Below, piece after piece: positions 8,021-17,236 of a DNA stretch of 64,000 nucleotides. The position numbers and the translations under genes are program-made. The notes below the pieces were generated by a model. It ran no database searches. It was given only the letters and a program-made list of their open reading frames with translations, and was not told where the DNA came from. Positions within the stretch are counted from its first letter, which is position 1. Each line of letters opens with the position of its first letter. This DNA comes from Helicobacter saguini (lineage in GTDB: Bacteria > Campylobacterota > Campylobacteria > Campylobacterales > Helicobacteraceae), in assembly GCF_000762875.2 (NCBI RefSeq), contig NZ_JRMP02000007.1:1-64000 (forward strand), in the 5' to 3' direction.

Positions 8021-9133
8021 TTAAGACTTTTTATCTTCCACGATATTGATGATTGTATTAGCCACGCGGCGCGCAGTCTTGTCAAGGAACTCAACAGGAG
8101 AAGTAAAGCCCACACAAGAGCAGTTAATCTCGCCTAGACAATATTTATCCTCGCCCGGTTTCCCATCCAAGATAAAGTCCGCAGTCCAAATAAGTGGCAA
8201 GTCGTAATTCCCAAGCTTTTGCTTAATATCAGGTAGGTTGCTAAGGAAGTAATCAACAAGCTTTTGCCATTGCTCAGGCTTGTCATAGCGATATTTCGCC
8301 CCGCTAAATAGTGTCGCAGAAAAAGCGTCAGCGCCCTCAGCTGGCTTTTTATGCACGACATAAATAGGCGTTTTATAAAGCATCAAAATGCGGATTTCAC
8401 CCTCTTTAATACGCGGCAAGAAACGCATATCAACAAGCATTCCATTATCGCCTTTCAAATATTTCTCACAAAAGTCCATAAATTCGCCAAGTTTGTGCTC
8501 TTCTACATGGTTATCCACAGCCTCTGTGCAGCGGATTTCCGCATCTAGTGGGATTCTATCTAATCCTGCGTATTTTTCAGGATGCTTTAATTGCACACGC
8601 CAAATTCCCTCACCTGTGGAGCCGCGATTTTGCTTTAGCACACGCTCGCCCTTTGTCAATGTGTGCGGAAAGTAATGTTTAAAGTCATGCTCGCCGCCGC
8701 TCTCCCATTTTACGCCGATTCGCTTAGCCTCATCTGGGTCGTAGTAAGCCATCGTATCAGTTGGGACAAGCTCTGTATTGCGAAGTTTAGTTAGCGCGTC
8801 TTTAGCGCCATAGCCTATCATCGCATCAGGGTGCGGCATACCGATAACGCCGTCATCACAAAGCTTTCGCAGCACGTCAAAATACAGCTTTTCCTCTTTC
8901 AAATTCCCCGGATTCACACGCGAAACATACGCATCAGCCACGCCCTTAACATAGTCATAAATCTTTTGCGTTTTTTCCTTATCCCTTAGAATCTCGTCAG
9001 TAAAAAAAACAACTTCTGCATACCAACCGAGCTTTTTAAGATAGTCCATCATAGGAACCGTATCTTTTCTATGCCCATCATAGCCCTTATCAGTGCCGCC
9101 TACCGCTTCAAAAAAAACAACGTGTTTTTTCAT
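8021..9133 (-). CDS. ATP-grasp-like protein, Cj0069-type
   Basis: This 370-residue soluble protein starts MKKHVVFFEAVGGTDKGYDGHRKD after AAGGAGAAGTC. It resembles, from memory, the campylobacterial family named after Campylobacter Cj0069. The fold appears ATP-grasp-like: a nucleotide-binding segment (VLKQNRGSTGEGIWRV, about residue 166), an acidic stretch (EGEIRILMLYK) and a metal/substrate region near the C-terminus (GEINCSCVGFTSP). ATP-grasp enzymes ligate a carboxylate to an amine or thiol; the substrate here is unknown. It stands alone between two intergenic regions. Confidence 0.6.
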   Translation of the reverse strand: MKKHVVFFEAVGGTDKGYDGHRKDTVPMMDYLKKLGWYAEVVFFTDEILRDKEKTQKIYDYVKGVADAYVSRVNPGNLKEEKLYFDVLRKLCDDGVIGMPHPDAMIGYGAKDALTKLRNTELVPTDTMAYYDPDEAKRIGVKWESGGEHDFKHYFPHTLTKGERVLKQNRGSTGEGIWRVQLKHPEKYAGLDRIPLDAEIRCTEAVDNHVEEHKLGEFMDFCEKYLKGDNGMLVDMRFLPRIKEGEIRILMLYKTPIYVVHKKPAEGADAFSATLFSGAKYRYDKPEQWQKLVDYFLSNLPDIKQKLGNYDLPLIWTADFILDGKPGEDKYCLGEINCSCVGFTSPVEFLDKTARRVANTIINIVEDKKS

Positions 9134-9264
9134 GACTTCTCCTTAAAATAAAAATTCCTTTTAGTGTATCGAAATTTTCCTTAAAAATTCATAATTTTAG
9201 AATCTTTAAGCGGGGAAAATTAGGGAAAATGTAGAAATGTTACAAGAAAATTATAGATTCTATA

Positions 9265-10434
9265 TTATTTTTTAGATTCTGTGTTTTTCTTGGAATCTTT
9301 TGGTGTTTCTTTGGAATCTTCCTTTTTAGAATCTTGTTTAGAATCTGGCTTTTTAGATTCTATGGTTTTGGAATCTTTCGTGGCTTTTTGGGCGTTGCGT
9401 TGGATGTCTCTGGCGGCTTTGACTAGCTTTTCGTGTTGTGTTATTGTCTCGCTAAAGTCGTGCAAACCTGTGCTTTTATTTCGCATAAAATACAAGTAAT
9501 TTGTAGTGGCTGGAAAAATGGCAGCTTTAATAGCATCGGTGCTTACCGCACAGCTTGGCGTTTTAGGCACACCTGCGTGTTTGTAGGTGTTAAACTCGCT
9601 AGTATCATTTTTTATCCTATCAGGCGTAATTTTTGTGTGCGAAAACTTGCCATAATTTAGCGAACCATCCATTTGCAAGGGCATATTTTTGGCGATACGA
9701 TTTTCAATGACTGACGCAACTATGGGCATTTCGCTCACATTTGCGGCTTCTTTTTGGATAATCGCAGCCTTGCTTAGAATCTTAAACCACTTTTCTTTGT
9801 CAAAATCGCCTAAATATTCGCGGCTTAAGGCTTCGTGTTTTGCCATTGATGTGTCGATTAGATAGCTTATTATAAAGTGTGCGTCCGCGTGCAATGGTAG
9901 GTTGTAGGTGTTTGCTAGGATTATTCCATCACTTAATGGTGATAGTTTGTCGTATTCTTTTTGTAATGAATCTATGTCGATATTAAAGGCGTTTGCGACT
10001 TCTCGCAGGAAAAAATAGCTAGTTTCACCCGGGATTAAGGTTACACTTTTCATCGCAGCTTTAGCGGAAATTAAGGCGTGTAAAAAATGTCCGCGTGAGA
10101 TTATGATATTAAAAGGCTCGATAGATTCTATATTTGTGGAATCTTGCGGCGTGACATCGATTTTAGATTCTATATACTCATTTGGAATCTCAATCCACCC
10201 GCTTTGAATCTTGCCTAAAAAATGCAAAATATACACATCAAGTTTGCCGACATCATAACCATTGTTGCGTAAATATGCTATAATCGACTTGCTAGAACCC
10301 TTTGGGATAAAGATGATTTTTTGCGCGTTAAGTGGCATTGAAAGGTAGATTCCAAGCCCGATACCGCAGGATAAAATGACTATGAAAAGAAGTGTGATAA
10401 TGCCACGAAATAACGATAATGCCGATACTTTCAT
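9265..10434 (-). CDS. mltG: Endolytic murein transglycosylase MltG
   Basis: The start at 10434 (MKVSALSLFRG) is preferred over the TTG at 10464. The product of about 389 residues has one N-terminal membrane helix and a YceG/MltG catalytic domain: the catalytic Glu in AAIIQKEAANVSEMP, then VASVIENRIAKNMPLQMDGSLNYG, NTYKHAGVPKTP and the closing LYFMRNKSTGLHDFSET. MltG cleaves nascent glycan strands in the periplasm. The last 35 residues are a low-complexity tail of repeated DSK/ESK units, generated by the AGATTCT word and probably not part of the enzyme fold. It is divergent from, and overlaps at the 5' end, the AsmA-like gene. Confidence 0.9.
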   Translation of the reverse strand: MKVSALSLFRGIITLLFIVILSCGIGLGIYLSMPLNAQKIIFIPKGSSKSIIAYLRNNGYDVGKLDVYILHFLGKIQSGWIEIPNEYIESKIDVTPQDSTNIESIEPFNIIISRGHFLHALISAKAAMKSVTLIPGETSYFFLREVANAFNIDIDSLQKEYDKLSPLSDGIILANTYNLPLHADAHFIISYLIDTSMAKHEALSREYLGDFDKEKWFKILSKAAIIQKEAANVSEMPIVASVIENRIAKNMPLQMDGSLNYGKFSHTKITPDRIKNDTSEFNTYKHAGVPKTPSCAVSTDAIKAAIFPATTNYLYFMRNKSTGLHDFSETITQHEKLVKAARDIQRNAQKATKDSKTIESKKPDSKQDSKKEDSKETPKDSKKNTESKK

Positions 10435-13400
10435 AAACCCACCAAGTGATAAACTAACTATCAATAATACACAAAAACAAATAATAAATGATAATGTAGA
10501 GCCAAAAGTTATTGATAATAGGGAATCTAGTTTGCAGGATTTTAGGGAGTCTATGAAGGGGTTGGATTCTAAAGAAAATCAAAATATAGAATCTAATGAG
10601 CGAAGCGAAAAGTCTCAAGAAAGTATAGGCATACAGAATCTAGATTCTAAAGACTCGCAAATGAAAGTCAATACGCAGAGCGTTGTCGGGGGGTTTGGGG
10701 GGTTGCAAGGGGGGATAAGGGGGAGCGACTTCGCAATTCAAGCCACCCTTGTCCCCCCTTGCGAACGTGTGGAATGCAAAGATTCTAAATTAAAAGAAAA
10801 CAATATAGAATCTAATGACTCCGTCAATTCGCGAAGCGAAACAAAAAACGTAGAAAATAAAAAAGATTCTATAGAATCTAACAATTTACAGAATCTAGAT
10901 TCTAAAAACGCACAAGATTCTAACATCCTATCGCCCGCCCACCACCCTACTAATAAAGAAAAAGAAACGCCCATACAAGACCAAAATAAAAAACCCAAAA
11001 AGAAACGCAAAAAAGCCCTAATAAGCCTTAGTGCGACCTTTATTGCAATGCTAGTTACCCTTTTTATAAGCTACAAAGTTTTAGCAAAAGGAATCTATAT
11101 TGAGAATCTAAATATCGCAAATATCGATATTAATAACATCTTTTTGCAGCTAAATAATAAGCTAACCCTAACAATAGATTCTATAACCCTAAATGACACG
11201 CAAAAAGAAGACAACACACAGCCACCAAATCTAAAAGAAATCATAAACTATACGCAAAAAGCCCTTTATGTCCTTAGCTACTTTGAGACGCTTGAAATAA
11301 ATGAAATCACGCTCAGCCCAAATAATCACTTGCAAATTAGCTACGCAAATGGGCATTATGATATTTCTAGCAATTTGTTTGATGCTAAATTCAATGTTAC
11401 GGATAATAAAAATAGCTTTTTTCTAAGCATAAATGAGTTTAATTTGAAAAATATCCCCGCGCATTTAGAGGGCGATTTTACCTTTAATATTCCTAATAAG
11501 ACCTTAGAATTTGACATAAAAGCGATTTTAGATTCTAAAAATGAGTGGCTAAGTTTAAAGGGAAACACTGATTTTGAAAATATCGTTTTGAATGGGAAAA
11601 GCTCTGTGCTAAATGATTTAGACGAGCTAAAGCCCTTTATTAACGCGATAGAAAAGCCTAGTTTGAAAGCTACATTAAATGGCTGGTTATATGAAAAAGT
11701 CAAATATAAAGAAATGAAAATAGATTCTATATCTGCAAATATTAATCTAAATAATATTACGCAATCTTTGCTAAAAAATCTATTTGTAAAACTGCATATT
11801 TATGATGCACGCGTAAGCCTAAATAAAGGAAATACGCCTATTCTTTCACCTGAAGTAATCTTAGAATTTAAAGACGCTTCGCTAAATATCACGCCCTTGC
11901 AGCCGACTTTAGCTGGGATGAACTTGAGCGGCTCTTCAGTTTTAATAAAAGGAATGCCAACACCTGATGTAATAGTGAATCTAAATGGTAGTAATGTGCG
12001 ACTTGATTCTAACCTAGCAGGAATTATAAAAAGCTATGGACTAACCTTGCCTGTAAGCCAAGATAGCCTTAAGTCAAGCGTTAAAAGCATGGCTAATGTG
12101 GAGCTAGATTCTAAAACATATACGCAAACTCAAAATGAAATTATAGAATCTGTCAATACCGCGCTAACCCCAAAAGAACCAGCCAAAATAGATTCTAAAA
12201 TAAGAGTTGTAGAATCTAAGAGCGAAATCAAAAATATTTTTACAAATAAAGATGGTGTGAGCCTTTCAATGCAAATAGTAATCAAGCACAATGCGGCTAA
12301 TCCTTTGAAGCCTTTGTTTAGTTTGAATGGCTTAGTGCAGGCGGCTAATACGCAGCTTAGCGTGTATAAAGTGCCTTTGAGTGCTAGCTCTTTAAATGTC
12401 GCACTTGATATTACGCCAACTGCTAGTTTAATTTATATCAATGGAAATAATGTCAAGTGGAATAAAATCATTGATGGAAATATCAATATGCTTTTAAATG
12501 GGAGTGCGCGAAATATAAAGGCAAATATGTTTGTAAAAAATGGCGTGATAAACACAGGGAACTTACGCGCCTTACGACTAATGCGAGACGAGGTAAAAAC
12601 ATTTAATACGCAAAATATACCAGAGCTAGATGACACAGACGACTTAGATGAAGCTATGGGCAATTCGCCTTATCCGCAACAAGATTCTATAAAATTAGCA
12701 AACTTAGAATCTAGATTCTATAAAAACACTGAATATACTAATTTAGATTCTAAAAACTTAGAAAATATAGAATCTAGATTCTATAAAAACATAGAATCTA
12801 AAAATTCGCGAAGCGAAGAGTCTCAAAAAAGCATAGGCATACAGAATCTAGATTCTATCAATAGTCAAACGAAAGTCAATACGCGGAGCGTCGTTGGGGG
12901 GTTGGGGGGTTGCAAGGGGGGTAAGGGGGAGCAACCTCGCGTACAGCGAAGCAAACTCACACTTGCAAATTCACGCCCCCCTTACCCCCCTTGCGAACGT
13001 GTGGATTTAGAAAATAAAAAATTATCAAACAACATTAAAGAATCAATCGACTTCGTCAATTCGCGAAGCGAAACAAAAAACGTGGATAATATAGAATCTA
13101 GATTCTATAAAAACACTTTAGATTCTAAAAAATTACAGAATCTAATTTCCATAGAATCTAACAACAAAGATTCTAAAAACAATGGAATCTACTTAGGCGA
13201 CTTACAAGATTCTAACATACTAGATTCTAAAGCCATAAAAACAAATTTTATAGAATCTAACAAAGCCATAACCCTAGCCGCAAATGATAAAAAGAAAAAA
13301 CAAACCACAGCAGATGACGATGAAAATGTGCTAAAAGAGCTAAAGAGCAATCCTATTTGGGATGATTTGAAAATAAGAACGAAAAAAACGCGACCATTTA

Positions 13401-15703
13401 CACCACGAACCGATAAAGAGCTAGAAATAATCGCCCTAGCCCAGCTAAATAAGGAGCGTGAGCCTTTTTCTTTAGAGCAGGATTTTATCAATATGAAAAA
13501 CACAAATGTGCTGATAAATCTTGATTATAGCAAGGATTTTATCACGCTAAATGTGCCTAGCCTAAATCTAAATCTAGATACCAAAAAGGGCTTGCATATC
13601 CACGTAAGTCGCATAGAATCAATACTTAGACACTCGCCTATCGCGCGTTTTTATGGCTTAGAACACGGCGACTTTACTTTAGACGTAATCGACTCCATAG
13701 AATCTACTAGCAATTCGTCTCACACACAACAAGATTCTATAAACTTAGCAAACTTAGAATCTAGATTCTATAAAAACACTAAAATTACTAATTTAGATTC
13801 TAAAAACTTAGAAAATATAGAATCTAAAAATTCGCGAAGCGAAACAAAAGACGTGGATAATAAAATAGATTCTATGCAATCTTGTGCTAATTCCCCCCTC
13901 CCTTGCGGAGGGGGGTTAGGGGGGTGGGTCAAAAACCCTAATCTTACCAAAAACCAAAATACTAAATTAGATTCTAAAAAATTACAGAATCTAGATTCTA
14001 AAAACGTCGATATATCCACTGCGACACTACCCACTGCGACACTACCCACCCCCCAACCCCCCTCCGCAAGGGAGGGGGGCTACATTCACCCAACGTTTAA
14101 AGAAAGAAAAAACGCAAATGAAACTATAGAATCTAAAAACCTTGTCATTGCGAGCAATAGCGAAGCAATCCACACAAATAAAAACCAAAAAATAAACAAT
14201 ATAGATTGCCACGATTTTACTACGCAAAATCTCGCAATGACAAATAACCAAGATTCTAAAAAAGTTATAGAATCTAATGGAATCTACATAAGCAATTTAG
14301 GCGATTTGCAAGATTCTAACGTTATAAAAAGTGAAATCATAAAAACCAACTTTACTCGTCATATTGAGCGAAGCGAAATATCTAACATAAAAACCATAGA
14401 ATCTAACAACCAAGATTCTATAAAACTATCACAAAATACAGATATTTCGCCTACGGCTCAACATGACAGCATCGCAACATCGCAAGATTCAACAAACAAA
14501 GATTCACAAAATAAAACCCAAACCACACAAAACAACAAAACCAAAAAAACCACCGCCACCTTTACACTAAATCTAAAAGACTTATCCTACCCCATTTACG
14601 ACAACGACACGCACCAAAAGCTAAAAAATATCACGCTAAAAGGCACATTTGATGGCACTTCCTTAATCATTTTAGGAAATGATAATATCGACTTTAAAAG
14701 CGAAGATGGCTTAAGCCTTTTAAGACTTGAAAACTATCGCATTGATATTGATGAGATTTATGATTCTAGCATTCCTTTTTTTGTTGATTTGCTAAAGGAT
14801 AAGCAAAAGGATTTGCCTTACTCCGATGCGGCGATAAGACAGGAATTAAGGCTACTAAATATCAAGCAAAAACTGCGAAAAAAGCTAAATGTAAATCCTA
14901 TTGATTTTAATGTTTTGGGTAAAAATATGCAGTTTAGTTTTTTAGGCTACACCGCGCCATTTGATATGATAAATCTGCGTTTTATTGACGGACGTATAGC
15001 GATTGATGGGCAGTATGAAAAGGGCATAATGAATGCTAATATGATAAAAGATTCTATCCATATAAGGGCGAAAAATTTTAGTGGTGCGTTTGTGAATATG
15101 GTGCTAATGTCGGCTAAAGATGGTAAGAAAATGTTTGATGGCGGCACTTTTAGCCTTGATGGGCTGTATCGCGATTCTATCCTTAATGCGACTTTGGAAA
15201 TACAAAATACTTCAGTGCTGGAGTTTAAGGCACTCCAAAATGTCTTTGCGTTTATTGACACGCTGCCGTCTTTGGTGATGTTTAAAAATCCGCACTTAGG
15301 CTCAGGCTATCAAATAAGCTATGGCAAGGTGCTATTTGCCACAAATAGCGATTATGTGGGGCTGCAAAATATCTTTTTGCTTGGCAACTCAATGGATATA
15401 AATGGACAAGGCATTATCGATAAAAAAAGCGAAGAAATGAATGTGAATTTAAGCATAACAACGATTAAAAACTTAGGAAAATTTATCAATAAAATCCCTA
15501 TTGTTGGCTATTTAATACTCGGTCGTAAGGGCGAAATTAGCACAAATTTGATTCTAAGTGGAAAATACACCGACCCAAAAGTAAATCTAACCTTAGCAAC
15601 TGATATAATAAAAATGCCACTAAACATTCTGCGCCGCGTTTTCCCCGTTGAAATGCTAAATGAAAGTATCCAAAACGCCGAAGATATGGATATAAACTAC
15701 TAA
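10376..15703 (+). CDS. Giant AsmA-like protein riddled with repeat-derived inserts
   Basis: The 1775-residue product has a hydrophilic N-terminus of about 210 residues, one membrane helix (residues 213-237), then long beta-rich periplasmic segments ending in an AsmA/DUF3971-type C-terminus (QGIIDKKSEEMNVNLSITTIKNLGKFINKIPIVGY). AsmA-like proteins are thought to help lipids reach the outer membrane. Low-complexity blocks at the N-terminus, about 12650-13300 and about 13690-14560 are translated repeats: TAGAATCTAGATTCTA palindromes read as IESRFYKN, G/C-rich inverted repeats read as VVGGLGG or PLPCGGGLGG, and a GTCATTGCGAG element. All remain in frame. The ATG at 10376 overlaps divergent mltG; ATG 10553, after AGGGAGTCT, is an alternative start. 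Confidence 0.85.
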   Translation: MTMKRSVIMPRNNDNADTFINPPSDKLTINNTQKQIINDNVEPKVIDNRESSLQDFRESMKGLDSKENQNIESNERSEKSQESIGIQNLDSKDSQMKVNTQSVVGGFGGLQGGIRGSDFAIQATLVPPCERVECKDSKLKENNIESNDSVNSRSETKNVENKKDSIESNNLQNLDSKNAQDSNILSPAHHPTNKEKETPIQDQNKKPKKKRKKALISLSATFIAMLVTLFISYKVLAKGIYIENLNIANIDINNIFLQLNNKLTLTIDSITLNDTQKEDNTQPPNLKEIINYTQKALYVLSYFETLEINEITLSPNNHLQISYANGHYDISSNLFDAKFNVTDNKNSFFLSINEFNLKNIPAHLEGDFTFNIPNKTLEFDIKAILDSKNEWLSLKGNTDFENIVLNGKSSVLNDLDELKPFINAIEKPSLKATLNGWLYEKVKYKEMKIDSISANINLNNITQSLLKNLFVKLHIYDARVSLNKGNTPILSPEVILEFKDASLNITPLQPTLAGMNLSGSSVLIKGMPTPDVIVNLNGSNVRLDSNLAGIIKSYGLTLPVSQDSLKSSVKSMANVELDSKTYTQTQNEIIESVNTALTPKEPAKIDSKIRVVESKSEIKNIFTNKDGVSLSMQIVIKHNAANPLKPLFSLNGLVQAANTQLSVYKVPLSASSLNVALDITPTASLIYINGNNVKWNKIIDGNINMLLNGSARNIKANMFVKNGVINTGNLRALRLMRDEVKTFNTQNIPELDDTDDLDEAMGNSPYPQQDSIKLANLESRFYKNTEYTNLDSKNLENIESRFYKNIESKNSRSEESQKSIGIQNLDSINSQTKVNTRSVVGGLGGCKGGKGEQPRVQRSKLTLANSRPPYPPCERVDLENKKLSNNIKESIDFVNSRSETKNVDNIESRFYKNTLDSKKLQNLISIESNNKDSKNNGIYLGDLQDSNILDSKAIKTNFIESNKAITLAANDKKKKQTTADDDENVLKELKSNPIWDDLKIRTKKTRPFTPRTDKELEIIALAQLNKEREPFSLEQDFINMKNTNVLINLDYSKDFITLNVPSLNLNLDTKKGLHIHVSRIESILRHSPIARFYGLEHGDFTLDVIDSIESTSNSSHTQQDSINLANLESRFYKNTKITNLDSKNLENIESKNSRSETKDVDNKIDSMQSCANSPLPCGGGLGGWVKNPNLTKNQNTKLDSKKLQNLDSKNVDISTATLPTATLPTPQPPSAREGGYIHPTFKERKNANETIESKNLVIASNSEAIHTNKNQKINNIDCHDFTTQNLAMTNNQDSKKVIESNGIYISNLGDLQDSNVIKSEIIKTNFTRHIERSEISNIKTIESNNQDSIKLSQNTDISPTAQHDSIATSQDSTNKDSQNKTQTTQNNKTKKTTATFTLNLKDLSYPIYDNDTHQKLKNITLKGTFDGTSLIILGNDNIDFKSEDGLSLLRLENYRIDIDEIYDSSIPFFVDLLKDKQKDLPYSDAAIRQELRLLNIKQKLRKKLNVNPIDFNVLGKNMQFSFLGYTAPFDMINLRFIDGRIAIDGQYEKGIMNANMIKDSIHIRAKNFSGAFVNMVLMSAKDGKKMFDGGTFSLDGLYRDSILNATLEIQNTSVLEFKALQNVFAFIDTLPSLVMFKNPHLGSGYQISYGKVLFATNSDYVGLQNIFLLGNSMDINGQGIIDKKSEEMNVNLSITTIKNLGKFINKIPIVGYLILGRKGEISTNLILSGKYTDPKVNLTLATDIIKMPLNILRRVFPVEMLNESIQNAEDMDINY
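10705..10762. repeat. G/C-rich inverted repeat inside the AsmA-like ORF (copy 1)
   Basis: GCAAGGGGGGATAAGGG at 10705-10721 is the reverse complement, with one mismatch, of CCCTTGTCCCCCCTTGC at 10746-10762. The flanking sequences (GTCAATACGC before, GAACGTGTGG after) match those around copy 2 at 12912-12994, so both belong to one repeat family. It is translated in frame as VVGGFGGLQGGIRGSD and LVPPCERVE. Confidence 0.85.
12912..12994. repeat. G/C-rich inverted repeat inside the AsmA-like ORF (copy 2)
   Basis: The arms GCAAGGGGGGTAAGGGGG (12912-12929) and CCCCCTTACCCCCCTTGC (12977-12994) are perfectly complementary over 18 bp with a 47-bp loop. Outer flanks are shared with copy 1. The ORF stays open through it (GGCKGGKGEQ ... 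RPPYPPCERVD). The element looks like a small non-autonomous interspersed repeat. Confidence 0.88.
13893..14079. repeat. Pair of 36-37 bp G/C-rich arms in inverted orientation
   Basis: The arm at 13893-13929 (CCCCCCTCCCTTGCGGAGG and following bases) is the reverse complement of that at 14044-14079, with a single one-base length difference. Each arm can also fold on itself (CCCTCCCTTGCGGAGGGG). The 114-bp interior includes a tandem of ACTGCGACACTACCC. It is read in frame as NSPLPCGGGLGGW and PTPQPPSAREGGY. This resembles a miniature inverted-repeat element, or two copies inserted head to head. Confidence 0.88.
14144..14241. repeat. GTCATTGCGAG-type interspersed repeat in coding DNA
   Basis: GTCATTGCGAG (14144-14154) and CTCGCAATGAC (14231-14241) form an 11-bp terminal inverted repeat. 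Inside lies GCGAAGCAATCCAC, a signature of a repeat family common in bacterial intergenic DNA. Here it is inside the AsmA-like ORF and translated as VIASNSEAIHTN ... NLAMTNN. A related fragment, GTCATATTGAGCGAAGCGAAATATCT, follows at about 14358-14383. Confidence 0.85.
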
Positions 15704-15711
15704 TCCAAATC

Positions 15712-17205
15712 CTACCCCACGCGAATTATTTCAAACTCTAAACTTGGCATTGATTCTAACTTTGGCAGGGTTATATCTTGCAAGATTTGGCTTACAGGAA
15801 GTGAACTAGTGATGGCACACAGCACATTTTTACGCAGTTCAAATTTTATAGAATCTTCTTTTGCCACCGCCGCGGACAATGCCAAAATAAAGCTTAAGAT
15901 TCCCAAAATCTCAAAGTTTGGTAGCAGTTTAGAATCTTCCTCGCTAAATTTCGGTCGCTTTTTTGCCGAATACTCAATGAGTGTCGCAATGGTGTATCGC
16001 TGCTTGTGAGAAAGCCCATAATTTAGCGAATGTAGCGCGATATATGCAGAGTGCTTGTGGGCTTGATAAAAGTTGAAATTTGTGCCGATATTATAGAGTT
16101 TTCCCGCTATTTCTAGCTCCTCTAAAAAGTGCTTTTTTAGCCCATACCTTTCACGCAAAAGCGAAAACAAAACACGCACACGCTTAATAATATTCTTAGA
16201 ATCATTCACATTTGTAAGGAAAATATCCTGCAGACTACGCACACTCGGGTTAATGTTGTTTGGAATCTTGCCCTTGTGATTTCGCAGCATATCATTTAAA
16301 AACGCGCCCTCCCTTACGCCCACACCGCTAATTATAAGCTTTTTAGCATTTAGCTCCTCAATTATCACTTGCAAAATAAGAAGCCCCGGACGGATAGAAT
16401 CTAGCCTGCTATCCTCAAAGCCCATCTCACGCAGCTCCTTATTACTCGCCGCGACAATCGCCTCCAAATGCCGCAAAATCCGCTCACTGCTAAGCTCATA
16501 CCCATGCAAAAAATTAAACATATAATTTTCCAAATCCATCTCATACTTCGCAAACGCGCGGATACTCCCGCCGATACCAAACATCGCTAGATTCTCACTT
16601 AGCTTAGAATCTTGGCAAAATTCCTTAATCTCACCGATATTTTCTTTCACATATTTTCGCGCAAATTTATAGGCATCCTTGATTTTATCGTGGTCAAAAT
16701 AGAGTTCTTTCAAGCGAATGCTACCTAGATTAAGCGAAATCGTGCGTTTTATCTCGCCATTTTCGATACACGCAAGCTCGGTGCTACCGCCACCGATGTC
16801 GATTGTCACGCCATTTTTATTATGCAGCAAATTCGCACACGCAAGCGCACCAAAATACGCCTCTTTCTTGCCATCAATGACTTTAATATCAATGCCACAC
16901 TCCTTACGAGCGCGGCTTACAAACTCGCTGCGATTAGGCGCGTCACGCACCGCAGATGTCGCCACGCAAATAAGTTTCTTGCTTTTAAAAGTCTTGCTAA
17001 TGTGCTTAAATTCCTTTAACGCATCGATGCCCCTCTGTATCGCTGGTGGTTGCAAATACGAGTTATTCTCATAACTGCCTTCACTAATTCGCACCTTAGA
17101 TTTTAGCTCGTGGATAAGGTGAAATCCATACCTGCTAGTCTTTTGAAATATCGCCATACGCGCGGAATTTGACCCGATGTCTATGATTGTTGTAACCTTC
17201 GCCAT
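15712..17205 (-). CDS. ppx: Ppx/GppA exopolyphosphatase / guanosine pentaphosphatase
   Basis: This 497-residue protein of the sugar-kinase/Hsp70/actin fold begins TTIIDIGSNSARMAIF (phosphate-binding loop) and contains GVTIDIGGGSTELACI and FGIGGSIRAFAKYEM. The C-terminal part (about residues 320-480) is a helical HD-like domain (HKHSAYIALHSLNYGLSHKQRY). It hydrolyses polyphosphate and/or pppGpp and links phosphate stores to the stringent response. It is convergent with the AsmA-like gene, with 8 bp between the stops. Confidence 0.9.
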   Translation of the reverse strand: MAKVTTIIDIGSNSARMAIFQKTSRYGFHLIHELKSKVRISEGSYENNSYLQPPAIQRGIDALKEFKHISKTFKSKKLICVATSAVRDAPNRSEFVSRARKECGIDIKVIDGKKEAYFGALACANLLHNKNGVTIDIGGGSTELACIENGEIKRTISLNLGSIRLKELYFDHDKIKDAYKFARKYVKENIGEIKEFCQDSKLSENLAMFGIGGSIRAFAKYEMDLENYMFNFLHGYELSSERILRHLEAIVAASNKELREMGFEDSRLDSIRPGLLILQVIIEELNAKKLIISGVGVREGAFLNDMLRNHKGKIPNNINPSVRSLQDIFLTNVNDSKNIIKRVRVLFSLLRERYGLKKHFLEELEIAGKLYNIGTNFNFYQAHKHSAYIALHSLNYGLSHKQRYTIATLIEYSAKKRPKFSEEDSKLLPNFEILGILSFILALSAAVAKEDSIKFELRKNVLCAITSSLPVSQILQDITLPKLESMPSLEFEIIRVG

Positions 17206-17236
17206 ACTTCGCCTTTGTGTTAGAATCTAGATTCTA

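Noticed and set aside
10376-15703. AsmA-like ORF as an assembly chimera
   Set aside because: The frame is continuous over 5.3 kb through every insert, and the same repeat-derived peptides occur in several other intact genes, which an assembly error would not produce.
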